From NCBI GenBank assembly GCA_025506515.1, contig CM046442.1, positions 62,133,340-62,197,339 of the forward strand: a stretch of DNA of 64,000 nt, given 5' to 3'. The notes under the pieces are model-generated. The model had not been told where the DNA came from. It ran no database searches and saw only the letters and a list, made by a program, of their open reading frames with translations. This document shows positions 43,734-55,314 of the stretch, piece after piece (position 1 is the first letter of the stretch; the number at the start of each line of letters is the position of its first letter). The position numbers and the translations under genes were made by a program. The stretch is from Flaveria trinervia (Eukaryota > Streptophyta > Magnoliopsida > Asterales > Asteraceae).

Positions 43734-43749
43734 CCGGCTCTAGATGCCA
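43734..43749 (-). other. Primer-binding site of element I
   Basis: Minus strand TGGCATCTAGAGCCGG, one base from the LTR. A further variant of the C/D site TGGCATCAAGAGCC. Confidence 0.75.
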
Positions 43750-43750
43750 A

Positions 43751-44683
43751 TGGTAGGTTTGTTAGAAGATGAAATCCAAGTTTAACCTATTAAACTTTCT
43801 GAAAAACGCAGCGGAAACATGCATAATAACTTAGTTAATAAACTGAAATTTCAATTTTCATCTTGTTTTAACAAAGTTATAAACAAACCCATGAACATAG
43901 TATCTTTATATGTGAATAGAAGCTAGCTATGTTAACATAAAGCAAACAATATGGACAACCATGTTGAGACTGCCTAAGACTACCTTCCAGGAGTCAAATA
44001 CGAAAAATGGAGGATGATATGGATCAAATCGAATGAACAAGGCACCAAGAGAGGTCCTCTCAAGCTTGTATACCCCAAGCTTGATTGCACAACACTTTCT
44101 TGTTAGGAAGAAACACCACCAAAACTCAAAAACCCTTTCTTTGCAGCTGCTTGTGCCGAGGGCTATTGAGAGAGAGAGAAGAGTTCTTGTTTTTGATTTT
44201 GCATGTATTGAGAGAGGTGCAAGGTTGAGTGTATGTCTATGTTTTAATGTGGTGTTTTCAAGAAAGGAAAAGAGCCAATCCCTATCCAAGGGGCGGCCGA
44301 ATTTTGTTTTAAAAGGAAGTTTTCCCTCTTAAACAAAATTACACACATTATATTAAACATAGTCACTAAATAAGTTATACAATTAACCATTTAATTGTAT
44401 AAGTTATACACCCTTTTATTATTTGATGTTATCAAACATACTTAAATAACATTACAAATAATATTCTTAAACAAAATATCCTAATAAGTTGTTCCATCTC
44501 ATATGTAACTTATTTAGAAAACCTATTTTCTAAATTTGGTGTGATTATTTAATTGCATGATCATATCATCAATTAAATAATTGTTTGTGTTTGCAAAGTT
44601 TGTTATTGGGTATAACCCGACTTGGATCATAACGTACTAACCGCATCAATATTCTACGTGTCTTGGGCATATAGAATCCTGCA
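43751..44683 (-). mobile_element. Single LTR of element I, shared by two units
   Basis: Plus-strand start TGGTAGGTTTGTTAG, end TATAGAATCCTGCA (933 bp). On its right lies a polypurine tract (ATCTCCCAC) as expected beside a 3' LTR; on its left lies a PBS as expected beside a 5' LTR. It therefore serves as 5' LTR for unit 1 (to the left) and 3' LTR for unit 2 (to the right). It shares the GGGGCGGCCGAAT block with LTRs C and D. Confidence 0.9.
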
Positions 44684-45449
44684 ATCTCCCACTTGCACAA
44701 GATTCATAGAAGATTGATGCAAGTAGTAAATACCGCCTAACAACGATTTACTACCCTTAATACGCGTGACTTATAGCCATTCAATAACATCATCCCATTC
44801 AATGAAATGATTTAGTTGAATTAATCATCTATCCTTTTGTTTCAAATGTCATGTCAAATCCAAGGACACAGAGTGATCATTCCTTGTTGATTTAACTTAT
44901 CCAGGCCTTAGACATCTAACTCTCAACGAATAAGAGGAACAAATCCCATCTTAACTACATACGTTTCTCCCAATCACCTTGTGTCATATCTGAACATAGT
45001 CTCATGTACTGTCCATTATTTCAGAACAGCAGATAACCAGATCAAGGTATGACACTTGGTGAATATCAAAACCCAATATGTATCTCAGGTCTGAGGATAC
45101 CAAATGATATTCGCCTTTACTCAAATTTACTTATGATCAATCAATAAGATTCCATGTAGTAATATTTGAGATGCGGGTTAGTACAATATTTGTATCCCAC
45201 AAATATCTATGAACCTTGGTAGCAACCCATTGCTCTATATTCATCCTTATGAATATCAACCAATCCAAGTTCATAATAATCTTACCCTCACACTTGTTCC
45301 CACAAGTCTGAACGACTATGGACATTTAGAGTAAACAATTTACTCATGGATTAAACATGCTAAATTGGAATATTAATTGAAACATTATAACCAAATAATT
45401 TTATTCAAATAATAAAGAGTTCCACATATCCAAATACAAAATTTACAGA
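44684..45449 (-). other. Polypurine tract and spacer of element I (unit 2)
   Basis: ATCTCCCACTTGCACAAGAT at the left edge is the tract seen in C. The rest is noncoding and homologous to 19079-19836. Confidence 0.8.
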
Positions 45450-45682
45450 TCAAATCCAATCACTAGAATATCGAAGTCCCATGGCACAAGTATGACTTTC
45501 ATGCTTTGCCTTTTCAAGGAGCTTCGTGAGAGGATCTGCAATGTTTTGATCCGTGTGAACTTTGCGAATACATATCTTTCCCTTTTCAACTTCATCTCGT
45601 ATGTAGTTGAATCTCCGCTCAATGTGCTTAGTCTTTTGATGAGCACGAGGTTCCTTGATTTGAGCAATCGCACCCTCGTTAT
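45450..45682 (-). pseudogene. RNase H C-terminus of element I (unit 2)
   Basis: An open minus-strand frame reads NEGAIAQIKEPRAHQKTKHI, ERRFNYIRDEVEKGKICIRK and HTDQNIADPLTKLLEKAKHE, and ends RYSSDWI with a natural stop at 45450-45452. It begins at GTTAT (45678-45682), exactly where the piece at 38556 leaves off. The two pieces are the sides of one H insertion site, but they lie in reversed order around the I LTR. Confidence 0.9.
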
Positions 45683-46413
45683 TGTTGATACATGTATGTC
45701 CCTAGATCGTGATATGAATGTAATAGATCTTGTTTGTCTGATTTTGATATGATGTGTGGAATGATTAATGAAATGATATTGATTGTTTGTTATTTATAAT
45801 GTTTAATATTTCATTAATGAGTCAATGTTAAATTGGTTAATTAGGTTTGTGGTTGTTTGAATTGTTACACATAATGTTATATAATTAATACATTCAAACT
45901 TAACAAAATGAAGTTCTCATACGAATGGCCATGTGAATGGACCATACACATGAATAACTTCATACGAATGACGTAGTCGCACGACTGAACCAGGAGACTG
46001 GATCAGTCGTATGATTGTAAATAAGATTGGCTAAGTCGCATGACTGAACACTCAGTCGTGCGGATGAATCAGCCACATGGTTCAATCGCACGACTGAACC
46101 ATACTAATGGTTCAGTCGCATGAATGAACAGTACTAACCTATAAATACAACCCAATTCGTGGAAAAATCAGAGCTTTCATTCTATTTCGACTCCAGACAT
46201 ACCCTAGCCGTCCAGAAGCCTCCAAGTTGATACTCCAAGTTCATAGAATGCTGTAGATCGATTCCTAATCGATTCTTAACGTTTGATTCAATACTTTATT
46301 GATTCTACATGCATTCTCACTAATTGGATCACCAATCAAATAGGATTCCGCACTATTTAATTTGGTTTACACGTTAATCATTCCGTATTTCGTTCAAATA
46401 CCAGGTCCTAACA
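45683..46413 (+). mobile_element. 5' LTR of copia family H (element E)
   Basis: TGTTGATACATG...GGTCCTAACA, preceded by the target duplication GTTAT and followed by a PBS. Same family as 37811-38555, with transitions scattered along it. Hairpin word at 46077-46102; TATAAATA at 46140-46147. Confidence 0.92.
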
Positions 46414-46415
46414 AG

Positions 46416-46434
46416 TGGTATAGAGCTCTGGCTC
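46416..46434 (+). other. Primer-binding site of element E
   Basis: TGGTATAGAGCTCTGGCTC, two bases after the LTR. It differs from TGGTATCAGAGC by a deletion-like change, so it is a decayed tRNA-Met site. Confidence 0.75.
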
Positions 46435-46906
46435 TTGATTACGTGTGATTCAATCAAGATTGATAAAAAGTTTGTGTTTTTACACTAAAAAAATGCAATC
46501 TTTTGTGTCAAAAGTTGTCTTGGACGTTCCCTGCTCATCAAGTTTTGGTTTCTACGGCCTTAGGCAATTAGGGTTTGCGAAATTTCAAATTTTTACGGCT
46601 AAAACACGTTTAACCTAGAAATTTTCGCAAAACAGCAGCTTCAGTCGCACGAGTGAGCCATTCACATGACTGGACTTCATTCGCATACACCAGATGCACG
46701 ATTGGACTGAGTCGCATCTCCATTCGTACGACTGAACCATTCGTTCGCATTGTTCATACGCATCAGCTTCATTCGCATGACTGAACCAATCGCTTAGTTC
46801 AGCCGCACGATTGAACCAATCGCATAGTTCATTCGCACGGATAGCCCATTCGCATCACCCAGTCGCACCAGTTTGACAGTTTGTTTAGTACACTTAAAAG
46901 TTAATC
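46435..46906 (+). other. 5' leader of element E filled with the LTR H word
   Basis: Between 46620 and 46870 at least ten degenerate copies of CAGTCGCACGACTGAACC / CATTCGCATGACTG occur head-to-tail. The same word is in the U3 of LTR H. No ORF. The leader ends at the gag ATG 46907. Confidence 0.8.
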
Positions 46907-48240
46907 ATGATGGAAGATCACATGTCAGCGTTTACTGCCGGCAAGGACTCAAGGATCCAGAACTTACTGTTGCTTGAGAGTGAGGTGGGGAATCATAATA
47001 AACCACCAAAACTCTTAACGTTAGATGAGTTTCCCCACTGGAAACAACGTTTTGAGATCTACCTCAATGGAGTGGATCCAAATTTGTGGGAAGCTATCGA
47101 GACTGGGTATAGTATGCCGGTGGGAGCAGATGGGGTAAAGCTTACTTTGGGAGGGATGACTGATGCTCAGAAAGTTAAGTATAATGCAGAGAAGAGAGTT
47201 TATGCATTGATCACACAGTCTATTCATAAGATATTTTCCACCAGTATTCGGAGAATAAGCAGGCCAAGAAATTGTGGGATGAGCTGGAAAAGAGATACGA
47301 CGGGAATGCTTCGCTGAAGGCAATTAAAGCTAAGGAACTGAAGAAGGAATTTGACAACTTCTCATCGATGGGAAACGAGAGTTTGGACGATGTTATTGAT
47401 AGATTCTACCATCTGATGAGTGAATTGCATACACATGGTGTTGCTACTAAAGAAAAGGTGTCAAATTTCGCAGACAGATTGCTGGAAAAGTGGGCTTCAT
47501 TTGTGTCAAATCTGAGACAGAATGAGATGCTGGCAAAGTTGGATATCAATGACTTCATTCTAAAGCTGCGAGAAGAAGCACTTAGGATGAAGTACAGAGC
47601 TCAGAAGTCTTCGCACACTCAGAATCCAGCTTTGTACAATGCCACGCCTCAAGCTAAGACGTCTGTAGCACCTTTTCAGACTGCTTTTGTGTCAAGCTCA
47701 TCTGGTCCTTCACAAGTCTCTCCTTCAGGATCAGAAACGTTAGGGTCTTCTAGTACCTAATATATCAGATCCGAAGCAAATGCTACCAGACTGAAGACTG
47801 AGAATCTTGGAAACGTGACACTAGAAGTAGCTCGAGAGCACATGGATCTCTTGGCAGCAGTGGTTCATTCTTATGATGGACTTGTTGCTGGGAAGATTGG
47901 AAATAGCCATCTGGCAGATGAGGACTACGAGCAGGTGGATGAAATAGAGCTGGAGAGGATGGATATTATGTGGCCTTAGCGAATGCTGTCCGGAGGGCGA
48001 AGAAGTTTGTGAAAAAGACCGACAGAACTTGGTTGCTACTAAGGATACCACATTTGGCTTTGACAAGAGTAAAGTGACCTGCTTTAACTATGGAGAAAAG
48101 GGGCACTTCAAGAGAGAATGTGTGAAGCCAAAGAAGACTGGGAACGGGAACCCATTTCATCCTTTACTCGTCAAGACAAGCAAGCTAGCAGTTCTACTTC
48201 ATCAAGCAAGGATCCAAAAGCCTTGACTGCTCATGATGAT
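46907..48240 (+). pseudogene. gag of element E, capsid and first zinc knuckle
   Basis: Starts MMEDHMSAFTAGKDSRIQNL. The first frame has LLTLDEFPHWKQRFEIYLNG and VDPNLWEAIETGYSMPVGAD. After a frameshift near 47270 it reads MWDELEKRYDGNASLKAIKA, LDDVIDRFYHLMSELHTHGV and RLLEKWASFVSNLRQNEMLA. A stop at 47758, then a broken stretch. The knuckle at 48080-48121 reads CFNYGEKGHFKREC: its second Cys is Tyr (TGT to TAT). Typical SIRE-like gag; three or more breaks. Confidence 0.87.
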
Positions 48241-49735
48241 GAAGGATAGGACTGGAGCTTTCGGTTTGTCTTGCAAGGGAATCTAATATTGCAATGTAGA
48301 AGATTCAGATGATGATTACGCGAGAGAGGGATATATTGCAGTTGAGATAGCGATGTCAAATATTGAAGAGACAACTGCAACTGAAGTCAGCTACAAGCCT
48401 GAAGAAGGGATTTCAACAGCAAAGATAGAATCACCAGAACCAGAGACATCTGATGCTGCGTTGATGGCTAACTCTTCTAAACCTCCTCAGGTAAGTACCA
48501 CTAACCAACTGTTTAAAAATCATGCTTGTTCTGATTGTGATGCTCTTAGAGATAGCATTGATGAGAAATTTTCTAGGTTATTAGATCATAATGATAACTT
48601 AGTAAAGGATTTACAACTGTGCACTGAGGCTAATAGAGTTTTAAAACAAAATGAGCATAGTTACAAAGAAAAGATAGACTTTTGACCAAAAGCTTAGGGA
48701 AAAAGTAGTTGCATTTAACCAAGCTAATGACATTAGGTACTATCTTAACTCCCTAGAAGACACTAAGAAACAAAAAAGCAATCTTAGAAGTAGAAGTTAA
48801 CTCTTTAAAGCAAAAACTGCACAGTTGGACAAGTTCATCTCATGTGTCCAACACTTAGGAGAGAGCGTAACAACGGGGAGGGTTTGGGTTATAAAGTGGT
48901 TCCACCACCACCTGAGACCTTGATGAACACTAAGAGTAGACCAATAAATAACAACCCCATCAAGGATCATGTGGTGTCTATTCCTCTTGTTAGTGATCCA
49001 GATTCCGCATGTTCATCAACTGAATCTGGAACAAAACAAAAGGAGGCCACTTCAAAGGTAAATGGTAAAATGCCTTGTGTTAATCTGGAAAAAGAATTTG
49101 AAAAGGTTAATATAAAGTCCAGGTCAAACAAAGTCAAATCTGAATCTAAAAGGACTGCTAGTGTTAATTTTTCACAAGCTTCATGTCAAAAACCAGTAAC
49201 CTAAAGGAAAAAGATGTTAAAAATGTTAAAACAATTGATTTGGTAAACAGAAGAAAACATCAAAAGAAACAGAGTCAAAACCCAAACTAAGTGATGTTAC
49301 TAGGGTGTCACACACATCTTCACAAAGAAAGTTTAATCATAAAGTTGATAGCAGGTCGTGCTACAACTGTGGAGAGTGTGGACACATTGCTTCCTTGTGT
49401 CCTTACTATCAGACACCTAGGAAGAAGATTGAACTTCAGGATTCAAAACCTAGGTATTCTGAGAGGAGTTCTTTAACTCCACCTAGAAGAACTAGTGAAC
49501 CTAACGTTCAACCCATTAGCTAGTCGACTTTGATCACAAACAGGCATTGCACAAATCTGGCGTATGGAAAGAGAAGTCATCCTCTGTGTCTGATAATGAT
49601 GACAAGAAGGAACTTGAGCTACCCTCACCCTCTAAGGGTCAATGGGTTGAATTCATGATGTGTGATGCCTCTAGGAAACCCAAGCCAGTAAAGGCTTGGG
49701 TTCCTAACCTAAATAATGTTTTACATTGAAAGTGA
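48241..49735 (+). pseudogene. gag-protease linker of element E with second zinc knuckle
   Basis: An acidic frame (48353-48685) passes into a coiled-coil-like stretch (DALRDSIDEKFSRLLDHNDN, LQLCTEANRVLKQNEHSYKE). Then Lys/Ser-rich frames, and a second CCHC knuckle CYNCGECGHIASLC at 49359-49400 in frame 49305-49523. The linker ends RKPKPVKAWVPNLNNVLH and a stop at 49727, after which protease runs in another frame. The layout matches B and G except that there is one distal knuckle instead of three. Confidence 0.8.
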
Positions 49736-51600
49736 AGTGTGTTCGCTACAGTGCTGAAACCAACACATGGATTGTAGACAACAGAGCATCTAGGCACATG
49801 ACGGGAAACAGGGCTCTTTTATCAAATGTCAAGCAAATAAAAGGAGGGCATGTTTCGTTTGCTGGAAACAAGGGAGGCTATATCATAGCTCAGGGAGAAG
49901 TTGGAAATCAGAAAGTTAAGTTTGATAAGGTGAACTACGTTCAACAACTACAAAACAACTTACTTTCTGTTTCCCAAATCTGTGATAAAGGTTTTAAAGT
50001 CATATTTGACAACAAGAAGTGTTACGTCCTAAAGAAACACTACGTGATTCCGGAGGACCAAGTTCTGATGACAGCTTCAAGATATAAAGACCTTTATGTT
50101 TTGGATCTCTCAACAGCTTCTACAATGGATCAAGAAGTTCAGTGCTTTCTATCAAAAGCCACTGAGAAGGACTCCATCTCCTGGCATAGGAGAATGGGAC
50201 ACATCAATCAACGGAAGATGAATCACCTGATCCAGAAGGATGTTGTGAGACGAGTTAATGTCAAGAATTTCCAACTTCCGGATTTTTGTGTAGCTTGCAA
50301 GAAAGGCAAACAGACGAAGAAGTCTCATAAGGAAAAGAAACCTCATTCAATAGAACTTCCTCTTGAACTTCTTCACATGGATGTGTTTGGTCTAGTCAGT
50401 ACAAAGAGCATTGCAGGCGACTTGTACTGTTTTGTGGTTACTGATGACTACACAAGATTCTCTTGGGTAATGTTTCTAAAGTCCAAATCAGAAACATTTG
50501 AGTCATTCAAGGAGTTAGTAACCACACTGGAATCTCTGTACAAGCTGAAGGTGAGACAAGTACGCTCAGACAACGGGACTGAATTCAAGAATCAGTGGAT
50601 GGAGGCTTACTGCAAGGAAAAAGGAATTATGCATCAATTCTCTTCTGCCTACACGCATTAGATGAATGGTGTTGCTGAGAGAAAGAACAGAAACTTGATA
50701 GAGACAACACGGACAATGTTGGCAGACTCGAAACTGCCTATCTAATTCTGGAATGAGGCAGTGGCTAATGCGTGTTATACACTGAATCGAGTTCTGATAG
50801 TCAAGCGCCACGGAAAGACATGTTACGAGCTACTACAACGACGTAAACCGAATCTGGATTATCTCGAACCATTTGGCGCGCCGTGTACACTTCTGAAGAA
50901 GACTCAAGAAGGTAAATTCAGTGAGAAGGCTGATGAAGGAATCTTCTTAGGATACAACATACCGAACAAGAGAGTTTACAACAACTCAACGGGTCTAGTA
51001 GAAGTGTGGTGTAATGTTGATGTTCAGAGATATACCACACCACCTACTGGCAAAGGACCCGCCTACTTTTTTGACTATGATGGATTCTTTAAGTCCTTCA
51101 ACATCCCTATCTCTTCTTCTGATGATGAGTTAGCTATGCGAATGATGGATGATATCTTGAATACACCATCTCTTGATTCATATCATCGTGTTCACAGGGA
51201 GAATCATTACTCAATCAGGGGGAGTAGTCAACGACAATGACTCCTCCTCTGAAGATGAAGCTGAAGAAGATGACCACAACAGTCAGGAGGAACAGGTTCC
51301 AGTTCCTAAAAGTCCACAAGCATCTAACGGTGATGCACCTTTGACTTCGGAACCTCAAACTCCTTCTACCTCAGATGCAGAACCAAATGTTCATAATCTT
51401 GGCTCTGAGGTAGCTGTTCCTACTACTCCAGGATCACGTCTAAACGTATATAATCCCTTAGACAATGTCATTGGGGATGTCAGATCAGGAGTACAAACCC
51501 AAAATCAGCCGTACTCAGCTGATTATGCCTCTGTTATGGAAAAGGGATACATTCATGATGGTGCTTATCGGTGTTTTGTCTCGTAGTTTGAGCTAAAAAG
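49736..51600 (+). pseudogene. Protease and integrase of element E
   Basis: Frame 49726-50661 and later pieces. The protease site reads IVDNRASRHMTG (D-N-R at 49777-49785), so the catalytic D-S-G is destroyed by two G-to-A changes. Integrase: SISWHRRMGHINQRKMNHL with CVACKKGKQ, Asp in VVTDDYTRFSWVMFL, Asp in VRSDNGTEFKN, a stop at THQ-to-TH, then NGVAERKNRNLIETTRTMLA with the Glu kept. A second stop lies before FWNEAV. C-terminal region LEPFGAPCTLLKKTQEGKFS and an acidic linker follow. Non-functional protease. Confidence 0.9.
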
Positions 51601-52420
51601 TCTGGGAATGATGCGTTGTCAGGTCTTAAAGTACCTTATATTGATATTGAAATATATCATTCTGTTTAAGCCAAAATACATCAGTGATGCACTAAATGAT
51701 CAGGCATGGGTGAGTGCCATGCAAGAAGAACTTCTTCAGTTCAAGAAGTTAGGAGTATGGACTCTGGTAGATAGACCTAAAGGTACTAAGGTCATTGGCA
51801 CCAAATGGGTCTTGAAATGCAAGAAGGATGACCAAGGGGTCATTATCAGGAACAAGGCTCGACTGGTTGTTTAGGGATTTCGCCAAGTCGAGGGGATTGA
51901 CTACAATGAAGTGTTTGCACCCGTGGCACGGATGGAAGCCATCCGTATCTTCCTTGCCTATGCATCATATATGAAGATTAAAGTCTACCAATTAGATGTG
52001 AAGAGCGCATTCCTTCATGGGGAAATTCGAGAGACAGTGTATGTCAGTCAACCCGAGGGATTTGAAGATCCTTATCATCGGGACAGAGTTTACAAACTCA
52101 ACAAGGCCTTATACGGGCTTCATCAAGCTCCAAGGGCCTGGTATGAGAAACTCTCAACTCATCTTGTGAAACATGGTTTTCGCAGGGGAGTCATTGACTG
52201 CATACTGTTCATCAAAGAAAAAGATGGAGACCTACTGCTAGTACAAATCTATGTCAATGACATAATCTTCGGTTCAAAGAACAAGAATTATCCAAAGAGT
52301 TTGAAGCAGTTATGAAGAAAGAGTTTGAGATGAGTGCTATGGGGGAGATGAAATTCTTTCTCGGTTACAGGTGAGTGATAACAGACACCAAATGGGATCT
52401 TTCTACATCAGACCAAGTAT
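51601..52420 (+). pseudogene. Reverse transcriptase of element E
   Basis: ISDALNDQAWVSAMQEELLQ, VIGTKWVLKCKKDDQGVIIR, ARLVV followed by a stop (CAG to TAG), VFAPVARMEAIRIFLAYASY, YQLDVKSAFLHGEIRETVYV and LYGLHQAPRAWYEKLSTHL. The catalytic box reads YVND at 52250-52261. A frameshift follows at about 52300, then MSAMGEMKFFL. The LHQAPRAWYE form is typical of SIRE/Maximus copia RT. Confidence 0.9.
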
Positions 52421-53011
52421 GTGGGAGACATTCTCAGTCGGTTTGACATGGAGAATGCTTCTGCTGCTGGGACTCCACTTGCTACAAATCATGATACAAC
52501 ACCTGACAAAAATGGAGATCTGGTAGATGCCACAATGTATCGAGGAATGATTGGATCCCTCATGTATCTCACTGCCTCAAGACCTGATATCATGTATGCT
52601 ACATGTTTATGTTCTAGATATCAGGCTAAGCCTAAGGTTAACCATCTAATTGGGGTCAAAAAGATATTTCGTTATCTGAAGGGTACACCCACACTTGGTT
52701 TGTGGTATCCTCATGATGATGACTTTGAGCTCACGGCATATAGTGACTCGGATTACGGGGGCTGCAAGATGAACTACAAGTCTACATCAGCAGGGTGTCA
52801 ATTCTTTAGGAGGAGATTAGTTACCTGGAAGTGTAAGAAGTAGACCTCGGTTGCATTGTCAACCTGTGAAGCTGAATACGTTGCTGCTGCAAGTTGCTGT
52901 TCACAAATTATCTGGATTCAACAGCAAATGCGGGATTATGGTTTAATGTTTTTTCTACTCCTATCTTTGTTGATAACTCTGCTGCAATTGCGGTAACTAA
53001 AAATCCAGTAC
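52421..53011 (+). pseudogene. RNase H of element E, truncated by element D
   Basis: SLMYLTASRPDIMYATCLCS, KIFRYLKGTPTLGLWYPHDD, YSDSDYGGCKMNYKST, a stop after TWKCKK, then CEAEYVAAASCCSQIIWIQQ. The last native bases are ACTAAAAATCCAGTAC, where LTR D starts. AGTAC (53007-53011) is the presumed target duplication. Confidence 0.88.
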
Positions 53012-53895
53012 TGAAAAGACCTGATCTGCCCAAGATGCATATTAAGTTGATGTGGCTAGTGTGATATGATCCAAGTCGGGTCATACCCAATAACAAGCTA
53101 AACAAACACCAATAAATTATGACCCCAATTTAGAAAATGGGTTTTCTAAATCATTGCCTTTGTAGATGAACATCATTATATGGATAATTGTTCATATGGT
53201 ACTTTTTGTTTTTCATTATTTAGTCTTACTAAATAATAACAAATAAAAGTACTAAGTTTATAAAGTTTAAATAAGTTTTAACTTTATAAACATAAGGGTT
53301 TAGTGAGTGTTTAATTATGCAACAAAACAAAGAGTGGGAATCCATTTTCAAATGGATTTTCGGCCGCCCACTTGCTTTGGGGGTCCCATCTTTGTCTTGT
53401 AAACACACAGATTAAAGGCATTATCACTATCCTTCCCAAGGGACTTCTCTCCTACATGCAAGGCTGATTTTGCTCTCATCTTCCTCTCTCTCTCATTTTT
53501 CGAATTTGAAGTGAAGAGGGCAAAAGAAAAGTTGAAAGTTCAGCATCAAAAGGGGTTTTGTTGCTGAAAGTTGGTGTCAAGAAACCTAGCATTCAAGAGG
53601 TTCGTTTGTGGCTTGGGGTATCACCATCTTGAGGTCTTCTTGCTTGAAGATTCAGCCATGAAACTCATCCGTTTCACCTCAACTATATCAATTTTCTGCT
53701 GCTCTAAAGGTTGTTTTTAACATCATATATATATCTATTCTTGTATGCATCTCGTATAATGATCCATGGTTTGGGGTTTGCTTATTAAATGGTTTTAATC
53801 ATAATCATATTATCAAGTTTTAAAACTTATTATCCGCTGCGTTTTTCATCTATACAAGCTTATATGAACTTTGATAAACTTGTTAAATCCCTTCA
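53012..53895 (+). mobile_element. 5' LTR of copia element D
   Basis: Starts TGAAAAGACCTGATCTGCCC and ends AAATCCCTTCA before the PBS. It aligns with the C LTR in reverse orientation (AAGTCGGGTCATACCCAATA, GGCCGCCCA). Unlike C it keeps the canonical TG start. Confidence 0.9.
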
Positions 53896-53896
53896 A

Positions 53897-53911
53897 TGGC
53901 ATCAAGAGCCA
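53897..53911 (+). other. Primer-binding site of element D
   Basis: TGGCATCAAGAGCCA, one base after the LTR end and identical to that of C. Confidence 0.85.
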
Positions 53912-55314
53912 CTTATACGAATGTATACATATATTCGACTTTCTAGTTCATAGTTTTGTGGTATGTGACACCATATGGCCGAGAGTTAGAGGGCTGGAAT
54001 GGTTACCCCTTTTGATTTTAAGATACTATTTTATATGCAAATTAGGATCTTTAAAATTTAGGTCATGTTTGTTTGGTTGTTTGGACAAAACCCATTTGTT
54101 CTTGGTTTATGTTGGCCAAGAATATGGTTTGAAAAGGGGCTGCCCAAATCGATAGATATGTTCATATTTGGATATGTTGTTTGGCTATGCATAACAAAGC
54201 CTTGACCTTGTGGATTGATTGATTGGTTGTCATGATATATTCATTTGGCCATGTAATAATTTAATTTTATGTTTCAAGTCCCGTTTTGTAATTATTTATT
54301 CATTTGGTTTGTAATAAATAGATTAGGAGTTTTTCCTTTACTAGATAAATTGTATTAGGATACATTTTGTAAGGATGCTCAAGATCAAGATTTGAAGAAA
54401 AGATGGACAAAGAGGATGCTTAAAGATGTGGTTTCAAGTGGGAGTCCTTTTGCCATCCTTGTGTCATGTTCTTAACCTTTAGGACAAGACCTTTTGACAA
54501 ACTTGTTTTGGCTAACAAGTGTGCTCAATTTAGTATGCTTTGTTATGCATATGGGATGGATTGTTTATGCTTGGTTGATTGCTTATGTTGATGTTTGTTT
54601 TGAATATTTGGATGTGATTAACAAACCGTCAATTAAAACTTGCTATAACAAGAAATTGGTTCTCTAATCTTTTAGCACAAAAAGGATGGTTTTATAAAAG
54701 GGTTAATGATTTGCAAAATAAAATGGGTTTTATTTAAAAGCAAATTGGGTACCATATGGTTGAATGCATACAATCATATGGTACATAGTACTTTCCATCT
54801 AAACTAAATCCCTTTTGAAACAAGTTTAACACCATCCTTTTACACAACACTTAGGTTACTTGCAAACTCTTAGTGGGATAAAGGTCACCTAACCATTTTG
54901 AGGGAACTTGTAACTTGAGGTGAGAATACCATGTTTGTGGGATAAAGGTCACCTAACCACTTATGTAGTAAACTCACACGTTTGTGTAAGTAGGATGACT
55001 TGATTTGTGAAATATATTGAATGGATCACCTAAAATATGCTTTACAAAGGTGTTGATGGGATAAACATGCCGTTTCAAACATAAGATGTTCAAACGATCC
55101 CATACCATTAGAAGTTGCAATAGGTTGCAATTGTCATTAATGACTACCTTGTTAATTTAAATAATGGGAAAAGGTCACCTAACCAATATTTAAAAATAAC
55201 GTTGGATTCTAAAAATTTTATTTATTAGTCGTCTATGAGACATAAAAGGGTATTAATAAATGAAATATTATTATATCAATGAAAACTAAAATGGAACTTT
55301 GTAAAATCTTGTAG
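53912..55314 (+). other. 5' leader of element D with three conserved motif copies
   Basis: Noncoding, 1.4 kb. GGATAAAGGTCACCTAACCA occurs at 54873-54895, 54937-54960 and (as GGGAAAAGGTCACCTAACCA) 55166-55185, about 420, 355 and 130 bp before gag. The GATGGGAT / ATCCCATA pair lies between copies two and three. The frame at 53871-54155 is fortuitous. Confidence 0.78.

Noticed and set aside
53871..54155. 94-codon plus-strand ORF in the D leader
   Set aside because: It spans the LTR end and PBS, has no homologue in the C or I leaders and no domain.
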